A stretch of DNA of 64,000 nt from Helichrysum umbraculigerum (lineage: Eukaryota; Streptophyta; Magnoliopsida; Asterales; Asteraceae): the NCBI GenBank assembly GCA_949592205.1, contig CATIUR010000005.1:134127277-134191276 (forward strand), read 5' to 3'. Below, piece after piece: positions 31,520 through 43,050 of this stretch. Below the pieces are notes generated by a model, which ran no database searches, was not told the origin of the DNA, and saw only the letters and a program-made list of their open reading frames with translations. Within the stretch, counting starts at the first letter, position 1. Each line of letters opens with the position of its first letter. A program made the position numbers and the translations under genes.

Positions 31520-34234
31520 ATGGCTACTGAAGGGAATGAAGGAATTCAAGCAACGAAGATCCCAATGCTCAAACCTGATGAGTTTGACCTATGGAAGGTC
31601 AGAATTAGGCAATACATGCTTCTCACGGATTATCAGATGTGGGAAGTTGTTGTTAATGGTATACCAGTAACGCTTGATGGTGATGGTGTAAAGCAACCGA
31701 GACCACCACCAACATCAGATGCAGAAAGAAAAATCAGATCTACAGAGTACAAGGCTCTTAGCACACTGTTGCTATCCATTCCTAATGAGCATCAGAGTAG
31801 ATTTGATTCTTGTGAGGATCCCAAGGTTCTAATGGAGGCTATTGAGAAGAGGTTTGGTGGTAATGACAACACCAAAAAGAATAAAAGATCTTTGTTAAAG
31901 CAACAATTTAAGAATTTTAGCCATGTAAAAACTGAAACTCTAACTCAAACCTTTGATAGGTTTACCAAATTAGTTGGAGAATTGGAAAATCACAAGGTTA
32001 AGATTGACAAAGAAGATCTTAACAGAAAGTTCTTAAGATCATTAGGTGATGAATGGACAATCTACACTGTTGGATTGAGGCAGAGTTCAGATATCGAGAC
32101 CAAGGAATTAGAAGATATATACAATGATCTAAGGAACTTTGAGTCTGAGGTGGAAAGTAAGAAGCAATCATATGGGTATAGTCACAATGCTGCTTTTATG
32201 TCTATGACTGGAACAAAAGCAGAGTCAAATCAAAAGGGCTCTACCTATGTTTCAGGAGGAGCAGGATCATCATCTAACAGTTCTAATGATCAGATTTTAG
32301 AATCTTTCTTTGCAAGTAATGTGAATTCTTCACTTACTAATGAAGATTTGGAACAGTTTGATGGTGATGATCTAGAGGAGATGGACATTAAGTGGCAAAT
32401 CGCTTTAATTACTCAGAGAGCAAAAAGGTTCATGTAGAGGACTGGTAGGAACAACTTTGCATACAAGAGGAATGATGCAAGTTGGTTTGACAAAAGCAAG
32501 ATAGAGTGTTTCAACTGTCACAAAATGCGACACTTTGCTAGAGAATGCAGAAACCCAAGGCAAGAGCAGAATGGTAATGGTCAGAGAGCTAGAAGCAATG
32601 GAACTCAATCTAGGAACAATCCAATTCAGGGTGCTTCAGCAAATGCATTAGTTTCTATGGATGGCTGTGGATGGGACTGGAGTGATCAAGAAGAACATGT
32701 CGTGAAGAATCAATGTCTCATGGCCATTGCAGAATCTGACAAAAAGTCAGAGGTTCCTTCTGAGGTACAAAATAAATTATGTTCTGCTATTTGTAAACAA
32801 ACTGTTAAACATTACAGGGATCATAATATAAAAGTGTGTGAGGAACTAAAACAATGGGAAATCAAAAGTAAACACACCATAGCAGTCATTGAAAATCTAA
32901 AAAATCAAATAAAGGCATATGAAGTCAATGCAACACAGTTTAAATATGACATTGAATATGCTAGGTGGGAGAGAGATACTCTTAAAGATAAAGTAGAGTT
33001 GTTGTCTAAGAAACTTACTGAGGTCACATGTGAGAGAGATAGTATAAGACTTGATGTAAGTAAATTAGAACATGCATCTAAGAGTGTCAATAAACTCATC
33101 AATTCTCAGATTCATGATAAACTTAAGACTGGATTAGGGTACAATCATGTACCTCCACCTTATAATCACACCTACTTTCCTCCTAAAAGTGAAATTGATA
33201 TCAATTCACTTAAAGAAGGAATGACAGATGAGGTTAAAAAGGCTGATCCAATCAAAGGTTTATCTGATGATGAGATGTTTGTTGAAGGTGAAGTTAGTGA
33301 TTGGACTGAAGAAGATGATCAGAGTGATAGAACTTCTGAAAGTGAAAAGAGTGTAAAATCTGAATCATCTAAGTCTGGATCATCATGTGAGGATGTGAAG
33401 AGAGTAATTACTGGTCTAGTTTCTGAGCTTAAGTCTAATAAACTAGAAGAGGGTAAGAAAATGTTTAAGGAAAAGGCTAAACAAGCCTTAGAGAATGTGA
33501 GTTTGAATACTAACAAATCTAAACATGGGTTAGGATATGTTAGTAATACAGTTAAATCGGTTAATGTTGAGAAATCTGGTGTGAACAACTGTGTTAATTA
33601 CAAATGTAAAGCAAGTACTTCTTTTTCACAGAATTTTCAAAGTCAGAAACCCAGAGGTAATCAAAGAAACTGGAATCAAATGATTTCACAGAAACTGGGT
33701 AACAATGTTACTGTGATAAAAGAAAAGGCTTGTTTTATATGTGAAAAAATGGGTCATCTTCAATATGACTGTTATCATAATCCTGAGAATGTTCAAAGGA
33801 TTAGAAAACAGCCATGGACAAAAGCAAATATGATTAACAAACAAAATTTTCAATCAAAAGTTAATCATACTGCCAGAGTTCAGAAGATAAACTCAAAGGC
33901 TAACATGTTAAACACTGTTATAGGTAAATCCACTGCAGCAGTAATAACAAATTTAGCCAAAAGTAAAAAGACTAAAACAGTGGTAACAAAATACAATAAC
34001 AGTGTTAACAAAATTAACACTGATTCATCATATGGTAAAACAGTTAAAACTGTTAAGCCAAAAACCACTGTTAAGTCTAAAATAAGTTGGATTTGGACAC
34101 CCTCTAAGTCTGATAAATTAATAGGTCCAAATACCAACAGAACATCACAATCAATAATCTTTAAGAAAGTTGATTATGTGAATGCACATGGGAAACCCAC
34201 AGCCAGATTGGTTTGGGTTCCCAAGAGAAATTAA
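31520..34234 (+). pseudogene. CoA gag, with one internal stop
   Basis: The ATG at 31520 begins MATEGNEGIQ. The first 290 residues resemble copia Gag (PMLKPDEFDLW, GGNDNTKKNKRSLL, QFKNF). A TAG at 32435-32437 interrupts the frame, in place of the Gln found in CoB; the frame then stays open to 34234. After the stop come a first zinc knuckle with an Arg in place of the usual Gly (CFNCHKMRHFAREC), a long coiled coil, an acidic Ser-rich stretch, a second knuckle (CFICEKMGHLQYDC) and a Lys-rich tail. The C terminus matches CoB Gag in style (HGKP...WVP). Confidence 0.88.
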
Positions 34235-34258
34235 TTTTCTTTTTGACTGTTTGTGCAG
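34235..34258 (+). promoter_or_regulatory. Acceptor-like sequence at the CoA gag-pol junction
   Basis: Between the gag TAA and pol lies a pyrimidine-rich stretch ending TTTGTGCAG/GG. A second in-frame stop, TGA at 34244-34246, lies in it. Gag and pol share one frame, so simple readthrough would need to pass two stops. CoB has an equivalent signal. Confidence 0.45.
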
Positions 34259-37200
34259 GGCAAGCCAAAGAGCTTATGGCATATTGATAGTGGATGCTCA
34301 AGGCACATGACTGGAGACAAAGAAAAGCTACCGGACTTCAAATCTTTTGATGGTGGATATGTAGCTTTTGGAAGCAATCCAAAAGGAGGAAAGATCACAG
34401 GCAAAGGAACAGTTCAGAGTGAAAAGCTAAGTTTTGATAATGTTTATTTTGTAGAACAACTAAGGTATAATTTGCTAAGTGTGAGTCAAATCACAGATAA
34501 AAAGAACCCAGTTCTTTTTACTGACACTGAATGCCTTATCTTGTCAAAGGAATTCAAAATACCTGAAAACATGATTTTAATGAGAATTCCAAGGCAAGAT
34601 AATGTATATAAGTGTGACTTAGCAAATATGACACCTCAACCCGATTTAAACTGTCTTATTTCTAAAGCAAGTGTGAATGAATCTGAACTGTGGCATAGAA
34701 GGATGTGTCACATGAATTTCAAAACCATTAATAAACTTGTCAAAAACAAGCTTGTTAGAGGTTTGCCTGAAAAGGTTTATTCATGTGATGATCATTGTGT
34801 TTCTTGTCAAAAGGGAAAGCAACACAAATCTTCTTTTAAGTCCAAAACTGTGAATACAAACTGCATACCCTTACACTTATTGCATATGGACTTATTTGGA
34901 CCAACCAGTATAAGTAGTATGGGGAAAAGATCATATTGCCTTGTGATTATTGATGATTACACTAGATTTACATGGGTTTTCTTTCTTAGGACAAAGGATG
35001 AGACAGGTGACATACTTAGATCATTTATAACTAAGATGGAAAATCAATTGGATAAAAGGGTTAAGATCATCAGGAGTGATAATGGAGCAGAATTTAAAAA
35101 TCATGAGATGGATATATTCTGTGAAGTTAAAGGTATTAAGAGAGAATTTAGTGCACCTAGAACTCCTCAACAAAATGGAGTAGCTGAAAGGAGGAATAGG
35201 ACACTGATTGAGGCTGCTAGAACCATGCTATCTGATGCAAAACTCCCTATGTCTTTCTGGGTAGAGGCGGTTAGCACAGCTTGCTATGTGCAAAATAGGG
35301 TATTAGTTGTTAAGCCTCATAACAAGACACCATATGAATTGTTATTTAAGAAAAAGCCATTGGTTATTTTCTTGAAATCTTTTGGGTGTCCTTGTACCAT
35401 CTTAAATACCAAAGATCACTTAGGGAAGTTTGAGAGCAAGGCAGATGAGGGGATATTTGTTGGTTACTCTATTCAAAGTAAAGCTTATAGAGTATTCAAT
35501 CAAAGGACCAGGATCATAGAAGAGTCAATGAACATCACTTTTAATGAAAACACTGTTAATCCTGATAGAAAAGGTCCTGAATCATTGTTTGATATTGATG
35601 CACTTAACACTGCTTTTAGATATACAAATGTAGATTCTAATGCAAGTACAAGTGCAGGTACAAATGCAGGAAAAGGTGATGGAGAAGGTAGATCAGACTT
35701 AGGAATGCCAGCTGGAAAGAAGAATGATTCATTGGAGTATATTTTATTTCCAATTTGGTCTCCTGATCCTCCAGAAGTGTTTGAATCTGATCAATCTAAG
35801 ACATCACAGAGTTTGGAATCAGAAAAATCAGCTGAAACATCATTTACTCATGTTGATGATACTGATAGACCAATTATGGAAGATAGTGAAGAAGACAGTG
35901 AGATGAGTCCAGCACAGAAGTATTCAAAGGTGAATGTGAATGCTGATCAGACACCAACAAAGCAACTTGACAAGGAGAAGGAACAGTTGAATTATTTACA
36001 TTTAATGAGCTCTACTCCTCTGTCAAAGAGAATTTCAAGAGATGTGTCAAGTGAAGAGTCTGGACAAGAGGGAAATTATACCAACTTGGAGGTAGATTTA
36101 CAAGAAACAGCAACATTTAAGTACATTACTCATAAAGATCATCCACTTGAGAATGTAATAGGTGATATTGAATCTGCTGTTAAAACAAGAAATCAAAGTC
36201 AGGTGTTTGAAGCTTCAGCAAATGAGGATGAGGTAAATCTTGATACAGAAGCAGTTAACACTTCTTTGTTTGCTTGCTTTCTATCTCAAATAGAACCAAA
36301 GAAGGTTACTGAAGCTTTGAGAGATCCAAGTTGGATTGAAGCTATGCAAGAGGAATTGCTTCAGTTTAAGATTCAAGAAGTCTGGACATTGGTTGATTTT
36401 CCCAAAGGGAAAAGGGCAATTGGTACTAAATGGATTTTCAAAAACAAGAAAGATGAAAGAGGTATAGTGATCAAAAACAAGGCTAGATTGGTTGCACAGG
36501 GATATTCACAAGAAGAGGGAATTGATTATGATGAAGTTTTTGCACCTGTGGCTAGAATTGAGGCAATCGGATTGTTTTTAGCTTATGCTTCATTCAAGGG
36601 ATTCATTGTGTATCAAATGGATGTTAAGAGTGCTTTTCTGTATGGCACTATACAGGAAGAGGTTTATGTATGCCAACCACCAGGTTTTGAAGATTCCAAG
36701 TTTCCTGATAAAGTTTTCAAACTGGAAAAAGCTCTTTATGGCTTACATCAAGCACCTAGAGCCTGGTATGATACTTTTTCAGATTATCTGTTGCAGAATG
36801 GATTCAAAAGGGGTCAATAGATAAAACTTTGTTCACTAAAAGGATTAAGGATGATATCCTACTAGTTCAAGTCTATGTAGATGATATCATTTTTGGTTCA
36901 ACGAGGGATAGTCTTTGCAAGGAGTTTGAATCACTGATGTATGAGAAGTTCAAAATGAGCTCCATGGGGGAATTAACATTTTTCTTGGGGTTACAAGTGA
37001 AGCAGTAAAAGGAAGGAATCTTTATTCATCAGAGTAAATATGTTAATGATATACTGGATCGGTTTGGGTACAAAGATGCAAAGGTTGCAAGCACACCAGT
37101 GGAAACAAACAAGAAACTACATGCAGATCTTGAGGGGGAGAGTGTAGATGAACATCTTTACAGATCGATGATTGGGTCTCTTATGTATCTTACTTCATCA

Positions 37201-37818
37201 AGGCCTGACATCATGTTTGCAGTGTGCTTATGTGCAAGATTTCAAGCTAATCCAAAGCTATCACATCTTCATGCCGTCAAAAGAATCTTTAGTTATTTAA
37301 AGGGTCAACCTAAATTGGGCCTTTGGTATCCAAAGTTTACTTCTTTTGATCTGATAGCTTATACAGATAGTGATTATGGAGGAGCTAATCTGGACAGGAA
37401 ATCTACATCAGGAGGTTGTCAATTTTTGGGAGATAGATTGGTTTCATGGCAATGCAAGAAACAAACCACTGTATCTACATCTACAGCAGAAGCAGAATAT
37501 GTGGCTGCTGCAAGTTGCTGTGCACAAGTGCTATGGATTCAGAATCAGATGTTAGATTACGGTTTTACCTTTCTTAATACTCCTATTTTTATTGATAACA
37601 GTTCTGCAATCAGTATTATAAATAACCCAGTTAAACATTCTAAAACAAAGCACATTGAGATTAGATATCATTTCATTAGAGACTGTAATGAGAAAAGACT
37701 TATTCAAATTTTGAAAGTTCATACTGATAATCAGTTTGCTGATCTGTTTACTATGGCATTCGATGTAGGCAGATTCACATTCCTGGTTACTAGTATTGGA
37801 ATGATAAATTTGTCTTAA
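34259..37818 (+). pseudogene. CoA pol: protease, integrase, RT, RNase H, with frameshift and stop
   Basis: Pol opens with WHIDSGCSRHMTG (protease), then the GAG-pre-integrase WHRRMCHMNF, integrase (LHMDLFGP, RSDNGAEF, PQQNGVAERRN), RT (QMDVKSAFLYG, LYGLHQAPRAWY, then YVDDIIFGS after the shift) and RNase H (YTDSDYGG, TAEAEYVAAASCC). A one-base loss near 36817 shifts the frame and creates TAG at 36818-36820. A TAA follows at 37006-37008. The last ORF (37099-37818) holds RNase H intact. No ATG begins pol. Confidence 0.9.
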
Positions 37819-38515
37819 GTATTTTTCTTATCACTACTTTCTGTGAATAATATTTACTGTGCTTTATTCTGGGTTAATACTGATCTGTTAATTAAACACC
37901 GATAGTGTGTATTGCGTATAGTTATCACTGTTTATTACTTTGATTATAAACAGTGGTAATAATCACATTACCACTGTTTCTGTTGAGTTAACACTGTATA
38001 CTTGTATTTTTGTTTGTGTTAACACTGCAGGTTATATTTCTATGCTTTGGAGTCTAACCACTACAGGTGTATACTTTGACGTTTTACTGCTTGTTGGAGT
38101 TCATTATTTCGAAAAAAAAAAAGTCACTGCTTTGTTTATATGATATTGTTAGATTTTAAGTACTGCTTGTATTAAGTTAGCACTACCTTGGTCGGTTGGT
38201 AACTGCTTGTACAAGTGAGCACTGTAAGCTTTATTATGTAAATGATGCATTTGAAAAAACCAAGTGTTGGTTACCACTGATTGTTAAATCTCACAATTAC
38301 CACTGAATGTTTTATTTTTCTTAATTAACACTGTTTTAGTTATAATTGGGGATCTGGTCAAATTAGGGTTTACCACTTATTTAATTTCAGTATTTAACTC
38401 TCAACACTTAGGGTTTTTCATTACGCTTTCCAAATTACACATTCAAACCACTGCGCTAAGTCTCATATATTCTGTAAATCATCTTCGTTTCTCTTCGATT
38501 AAGTGATTTATTATC
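37819..38515 (+). promoter_or_regulatory. CoA pol-aORF intergenic region with LTR-type motifs; candidate internal promoter
   Basis: About 700 bp without a coding frame, packed with some fifteen AACACTG, ACCACTG and ACTG motifs of the kind that fill the CoA LTR upstream of its TATA box. The last 150 bp look like a plant 5' leader: TTAGGGTTT telobox-like motifs (two), CT-rich sequence and then the ATG at 38516. No strong TATA box is evident. The promoter role is inferred. Confidence 0.45.
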
Positions 38516-41500
38516 ATGGCATCTACTTCGTCTACTGTTCAGTTACCGATTGGTAAAGATCATAATATGATTGCGTACTTGATGAAACCTGCTGAGGCAA
38601 ACGAGTATGTGGAAATCATTGATTTTCTTCGTGCTTCACATATTCGTCATGCGCTTACTGTGGCACCCAGAATATCTCATGATCATATCAACAATTTCTG
38701 GGTGAATGCCAAGATAGAAGAGGAACAGGGGATTAAGCAGATCGTTTCAAAAGTCATGGATACACGAGTTGTAATTACTGAAGCTACTGTTAGAGCTTCA
38801 TTACAGCTAGATGATGAGACAGGTATAACATCTATGGATGATTCTGTTATGTATGATACTCTACGATTGATGGGTTATGAGGGTTCCTTTGAGGTTTTTA
38901 CTTTTCAGAAAACTTTATTTTCTCATCAGTGGAGATTTTTGATTCATACTATTTTGCACTGTTTATCATCTAAACGATCATCTTTTGAACAGTTTGGAAG
39001 CAACATTGCTTATGCAATTGCTTGTCTTGCAACTGGTCAGAGATTCAATTTTTCAAATCTTATATTTTCTGGTATGCTTAGGAATATTGAGCAACCAAAA
39101 ATCAAATTTTTGATGTATCCACGGTTTGTGCAGTTGCTCTTAAATGAACAAATTCCTAATTTAACTGCACTTGACAAAGTTATTGGTATTGTCTCTTTTA
39201 AACCGAAAGTTTTTGTAAATATGAAGAGAGATACTAAATTTTCGGGGAAGGTTACAGCATTATTTTCTACTATGCTTCCTGCACCTTCCACCACAGCATC
39301 AGTACCACCAACTGAAGCTGAACCAGCTACTGACAGAATGGTTCCACCCACCACTTCTCAACCCACAGTAGCTGGGGGTACCAAAAGAAAATAAGGGACC
39401 AAACAACCAACCTCCACTAAAGCTAAAATGGCTAAAAAAAACAGGCATCTGAGGCTGCTGCTGCTCAGATGTCTCAGTCACATGATTCATCACAGCAGAT
39501 GATCGATGCGGAAGAGGTTGATCATTCTAAAAGGGCTGCTTCTACTGCTTCTAGCCCACTGGCAGAACAGGACAGAAGTAACATCAATAAGACCCAATCA
39601 GAGGCAACACATGGACATGATTCTACACATGTAGATGATCCTAGTGGTCCCAGTACCAAGAATCAAGGGGACTTTGATGATCATGCTAGGCATGAGTCAG
39701 AGTTTGATAATGTCAATGATTCACCAAAGGATTCACATCCAGAAGGTGTTGAGGCTAGAACTAACTCAGAATTGACGGCTATGATAGATTATGTATGGTC
39801 AAAGTTTGTAAAGGAGAGGAAGAAGAATAAAGCTAAGGATGAGATAGTTGCTCAATTGCAAAGGAGAGTGCAACTGTTAGAGAAGATTGTAATTGATTAT
39901 TTGAAGAAAGGGAAAAAGTATGTGGTCCATGATACTTCTGAACCTGAAGATGCTTACCAGTTTAAACAAAATGCTTTCAAAAAGGGGGAGAAAGTTTGGA
40001 CAAATATGGGTGATAAGATGGATGAGGATGAGAAGGTTGATGAGGACATTGAGATGGAACAACCTGAAGATGATGAGTTTGTGCATACACCTCCTACACC
40101 ACCAATGGAACCTAAATTTGATGATGTGGCAGATGATGTTGAAGATTCTGTTGAGACTGAGGTGATGGAAGGTGATGTTGATGGTGAGGTATCTGAGCAT
40201 ACAGAGGTAGTTGATGATGTTGATAAGACTGCAGAGGTTGATATGGATGAGAAAACTGAAGAAGTAAAGCTTGATGATGGTGATGATGATGAGGTCAATA
40301 AACCTGAGGTAGCAGAAGAAAAAGAAAAGACTGATGCTCAACAACAGTTTGAAAAGACTTATGTTAGTCGAAAGAAGAGCATTCCAGTTAAAACTGCTAA
40401 GGTAACAGGAACAAGAAAGAAGGTTGAAACACCAAAGAAACAATCTTCACAACCATCTTTGCCTGGATTTATAATTAGAGAGCCTGCTGCAGCTCCTGCT
40501 CAACAAAAGAAAGATTTACCAAAGATTGATCCCAAAGATAAGGGCAAGGGAAAGCTGGTAGGAGAACCTAAGGTGAAAAAGTCAAAATCAGTGCCAGCTG
40601 CTGCAACTGCCCATGATACTGAATATGCACAAAGGTTACATGCTGAGCTCAATGCAGAAAATTTGATTGAAGTTGAGATTGAGCCTGGAAAGTTTGTGAA
40701 TATGACAAAGGAACAAGTGGCAGAATGGGATGAGTATTTGCTGAGAGAGCAGAAAGAAGATGATATTGAATATTTGGTGAGTCAAGTCAAAAAGAAGAAG
40801 GCAGATGAGGGAAGGAGAAAAAGGGCAGCTAAACCACCAACAAAAGCTCAGATGAAAAAGAGTTTGATTGCTAAGTTAAAAGGTGGGTATATTCCTCTGA
40901 ATGCTTTGAAGCAAATGAGTTTGGAAAGATTACAGAGTTTGTGGGAAAAGGATGAATTTTTGAATCCTGAGGTTAAAGAAAGGAATGAAAAAGAAAAGAA
41001 AAAGGCTGAAAAAGAGAAGAAAAATAAAGAAAAGGAAGAGAAGGAAGAAGCTGAGAAAAGAAAGAAAGATGAAAAAGAAAGGAAGAAAAGAGAATTGGAT
41101 GAGATTCCTGATAGAGAAAGGAATGTTAAAGAGTTGAAAGAATTTATTCTGTTACAACCAGTGGAATCAGAGGTAATTAATGTTGATTTTCCTTGTATTA
41201 TTGACTGGTCCATTGAACAGATTGTTACTCCTGTTAAGATTCACAAGATAAAGATTGAAAGAGCATATGGAAATGTATCTTGGTGGAGATCTTTCAGGGA
41301 TTTGATAAAGAGGATCAGTAGAACTGACTTGGTCAGGATGTATGAGATTGGAATGGAGAAGGATTTGGATTCTAAGAAGTTTGATAATTTGGTTGAAAAG
41401 GTTACATGGCACTGGATTAAAGCTATGTTTGAACCAGAAGAGTTTCCATTTCAATTCAGCACATTCAGCAAAGTAAAACATTGGATTTATCATGCAAAAC

Positions 41501-41715
41501 AAGGAGTACATCATATTGTTATGGATGATGAAGTGTTTATGTGGATGTTGACAGATAGATTTTATGATATAAATCTTAGATTTTTGATGAGCATGAGAGA
41601 TGCAAGATTACAAGCTGCTGTTTTAGATGATGTAGCTCAGAATTTGGTTTATATGGTGCTGAATCAGATTTACAAGAAGGAGGAGATAGAGAGAAGGAAG
41701 AGAAGAAAAGAGTAA
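38516..41715 (+). pseudogene. CoA accessory ORF (aORF) after pol, broken by a stop and a frameshift
   Basis: Part 1 (38516-39394, 292 aa) begins MASTSSTVQLP and is homologous to residues about 22-235 of the CoB aORF: shared features are HN..AYL, FLR.S.I.HA, FW..A, ITE..R..LQL and YPRFVQL. It ends at TAA 39392-39394. Part 2 (39469-41715, 748 aa) lies in another frame; a length change in the A run at 39434-39441 explains the shift. Part 2 has a coiled coil (YVWSKFVKERKKNK on), a long acidic stretch, a Lys/Glu charged helix and a C-terminal globular domain of about 190 residues. There is no signal peptide or membrane segment. I recall relatives auto-annotated in Asteraceae as longin-like proteins but cannot verify this. 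Confidence 0.75.
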
Positions 41716-41790
41716 CAGTTTTGAAAGAATTTTGTAAAGCTCGTAATGGAGAATTAGAAGAAACTTAATGTTGTGGAGGACAGATTAAGT

Positions 41791-41802
41791 TTAGGGGGAG
41801 AT
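41791..41802 (+). promoter_or_regulatory. CoA polypurine tract
   Basis: TTAGGGGGAGAT directly before the 3' LTR. Confidence 0.85.
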
Positions 41803-42469
41803 TGTTGGGTCAAAACTGTTTTGGGTTAAAGTTGTTGTTGATGAGAAGACGAAGAGTACAAGTGTTTAAAACTGTTTGTGTTAAAGATTAAAACTGTTTT
41901 CACAAAGCTACAACTGATTGAAGAAATCTGAAGAGAAGACAAGTGTTACAACTGATTGAAGATTGATTTCAACTGATAGTTATGTGTTTGTAAGTAGTCA
42001 AAACTGCTTATGTATTTTTAACTGTTAGTTATATATATAGCAGTTAACACTGATTATGTATTTGTACTTAGTCTTATATTACGACTGAAGCAGTTACCAC
42101 TAAATGTATAATAGTCACAACTGTTTACTTCAGAATGGTAGTTACAACTGTTTATGATTTTGTGATAAGTATGAGTCGGTTATGGAAGTTATTTTATTCC
42201 ATATTCGTAGGAGATTGTATAGGACTCTATATGTTATAAATAGAGATCCTTTAGACCTAGATAGGTTAAGATTTTTGCGCAGCTTCAAGGTTTTTTTGTA
42301 ACCCTAATACATTAAGTGTATTCGTCTTATATCATTAATAAGATTGAAGCTTTCGATGTATTATTGTGTTCATAATATTAGTTTATATTCTTTGATCTTC
42401 TTAATATTATTGAGTGTGATTCCGCAACTTCTCAATAATACATTCAAAGCTTATTATAGACGATTGTTT
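41803..42469 (+). repeat. CoA 3' LTR, missing its last 23 bases or so
   Basis: Matches 30733-31399 with about a dozen differences, then breaks off at CGATTGTTT. The 5' LTR continues to ACTAACA. The sequence beyond the break belongs to CoC. Confidence 0.9.
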
Positions 42470-42601
42470 GGTTTGTACGGTGACGAAGACTTGACAAAAT
42501 CTAGCAAACGTGTGAGAATTACAAACTGATGGTGCTCAATGCTCACATTTGCTATCACTTGGAAGAGTAGGGTTGCTCAGTGACTTATTATGGAGAATAA
42601 G
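42470..42601 (+). pseudogene. CoC remnant: copia RNase H fragment
   Basis: The frame reads YGDEDLT...FAITWKSRVAQ with stops, resembling the copia RNase H segment that normally reads like GAISWKSRL. It is joined to the truncated CoA LTR on the left and interrupted by CoB on the right; the last five bases (ATAAG) are the CoB target duplication. It resumes at 55134. Confidence 0.6.
42597..42601. repeat. CoB target-site duplication, left (ATAAG)
   Basis: Repeated at 55129-55133. Confidence 0.93.
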
Positions 42602-43010
42602 TGTTTGTCCCTTACTTAGATCTAGAACGAACCGAGTCAATCCAATCGATGGCGGAAACAACGATTAGATTATTAACTAAACACACGAACAATCAATACG
42701 CAATGAATATCAAACGAACGTAATATTATTGCTTATATTCGATCAGATTACAGAGAATTTCGACAAATTGCGTTTAGGGTTTCGTCAACCCTAAAACAGA
42801 AAACACAAATCGTTTTTATACAAAAACTGGCACCTGCGACGTAGCACGCTACGTCGCAGGCCCAAGCCCATGCGACGTTGGCTACGTCGCAGGCCCAATA
42901 CCTGACGTCGCACCTGCGACGTAGTGCGCTACGTCGCAGGAGTCAGAAATACAAAACTAACTACGAACTACGAGCTAGACCAACTGACAGACACTAAACA
43001 TGTACTAACA
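42602..43010 (-). repeat. CoB 3' LTR (409 bp)
   Basis: On the plus strand TGTTTGTCCC to GTACTAACA; no difference from 54720-55128 seen by eye. It contains two perfect hairpins (42833-42860 and 42913-42940; stem CCTGCGACGTAG, loops CACG and TGCG) and a minus-strand TATAAAAA at 42813-42820. Confidence 0.95.
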
Positions 43011-43020
43011 AACTCCCCCG
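43011..43020 (-). promoter_or_regulatory. CoB polypurine tract
   Basis: Minus strand CGGGGGAGTT next to the 3' LTR. Confidence 0.85.
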
Positions 43021-43050
43021 TGTCTTCAGCTTGGTCTTCAAAAATCTTCA

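Larger units (their letters stand above)
30733..42469 (+). mobile_element. CoA: Sirevirus-like Ty1/copia element with 3' accessory ORF
   Basis: Order: 5' LTR, PBS, gag, pol (protease-integrase-RT-RNase H), accessory ORF, polypurine tract, truncated 3' LTR. The length (11.7 kb), the long gag with extra coiled-coil region and two zinc knuckles, and the ORF after pol fit the Sirevirus group. Left flank AACAA could be the target duplication; the right end is deleted. LTRs differ by roughly 2% by eye. Several point lesions in every ORF show that it is inactive. Confidence 0.9.

Noticed and set aside
39877..40443. 188-aa minus-strand ORF rich in Leu, Ile and Phe, looking membrane-like
   Set aside because: It is the complement of the Asp/Glu/Lys-rich aORF stretch; the hydrophobicity is a composition effect.
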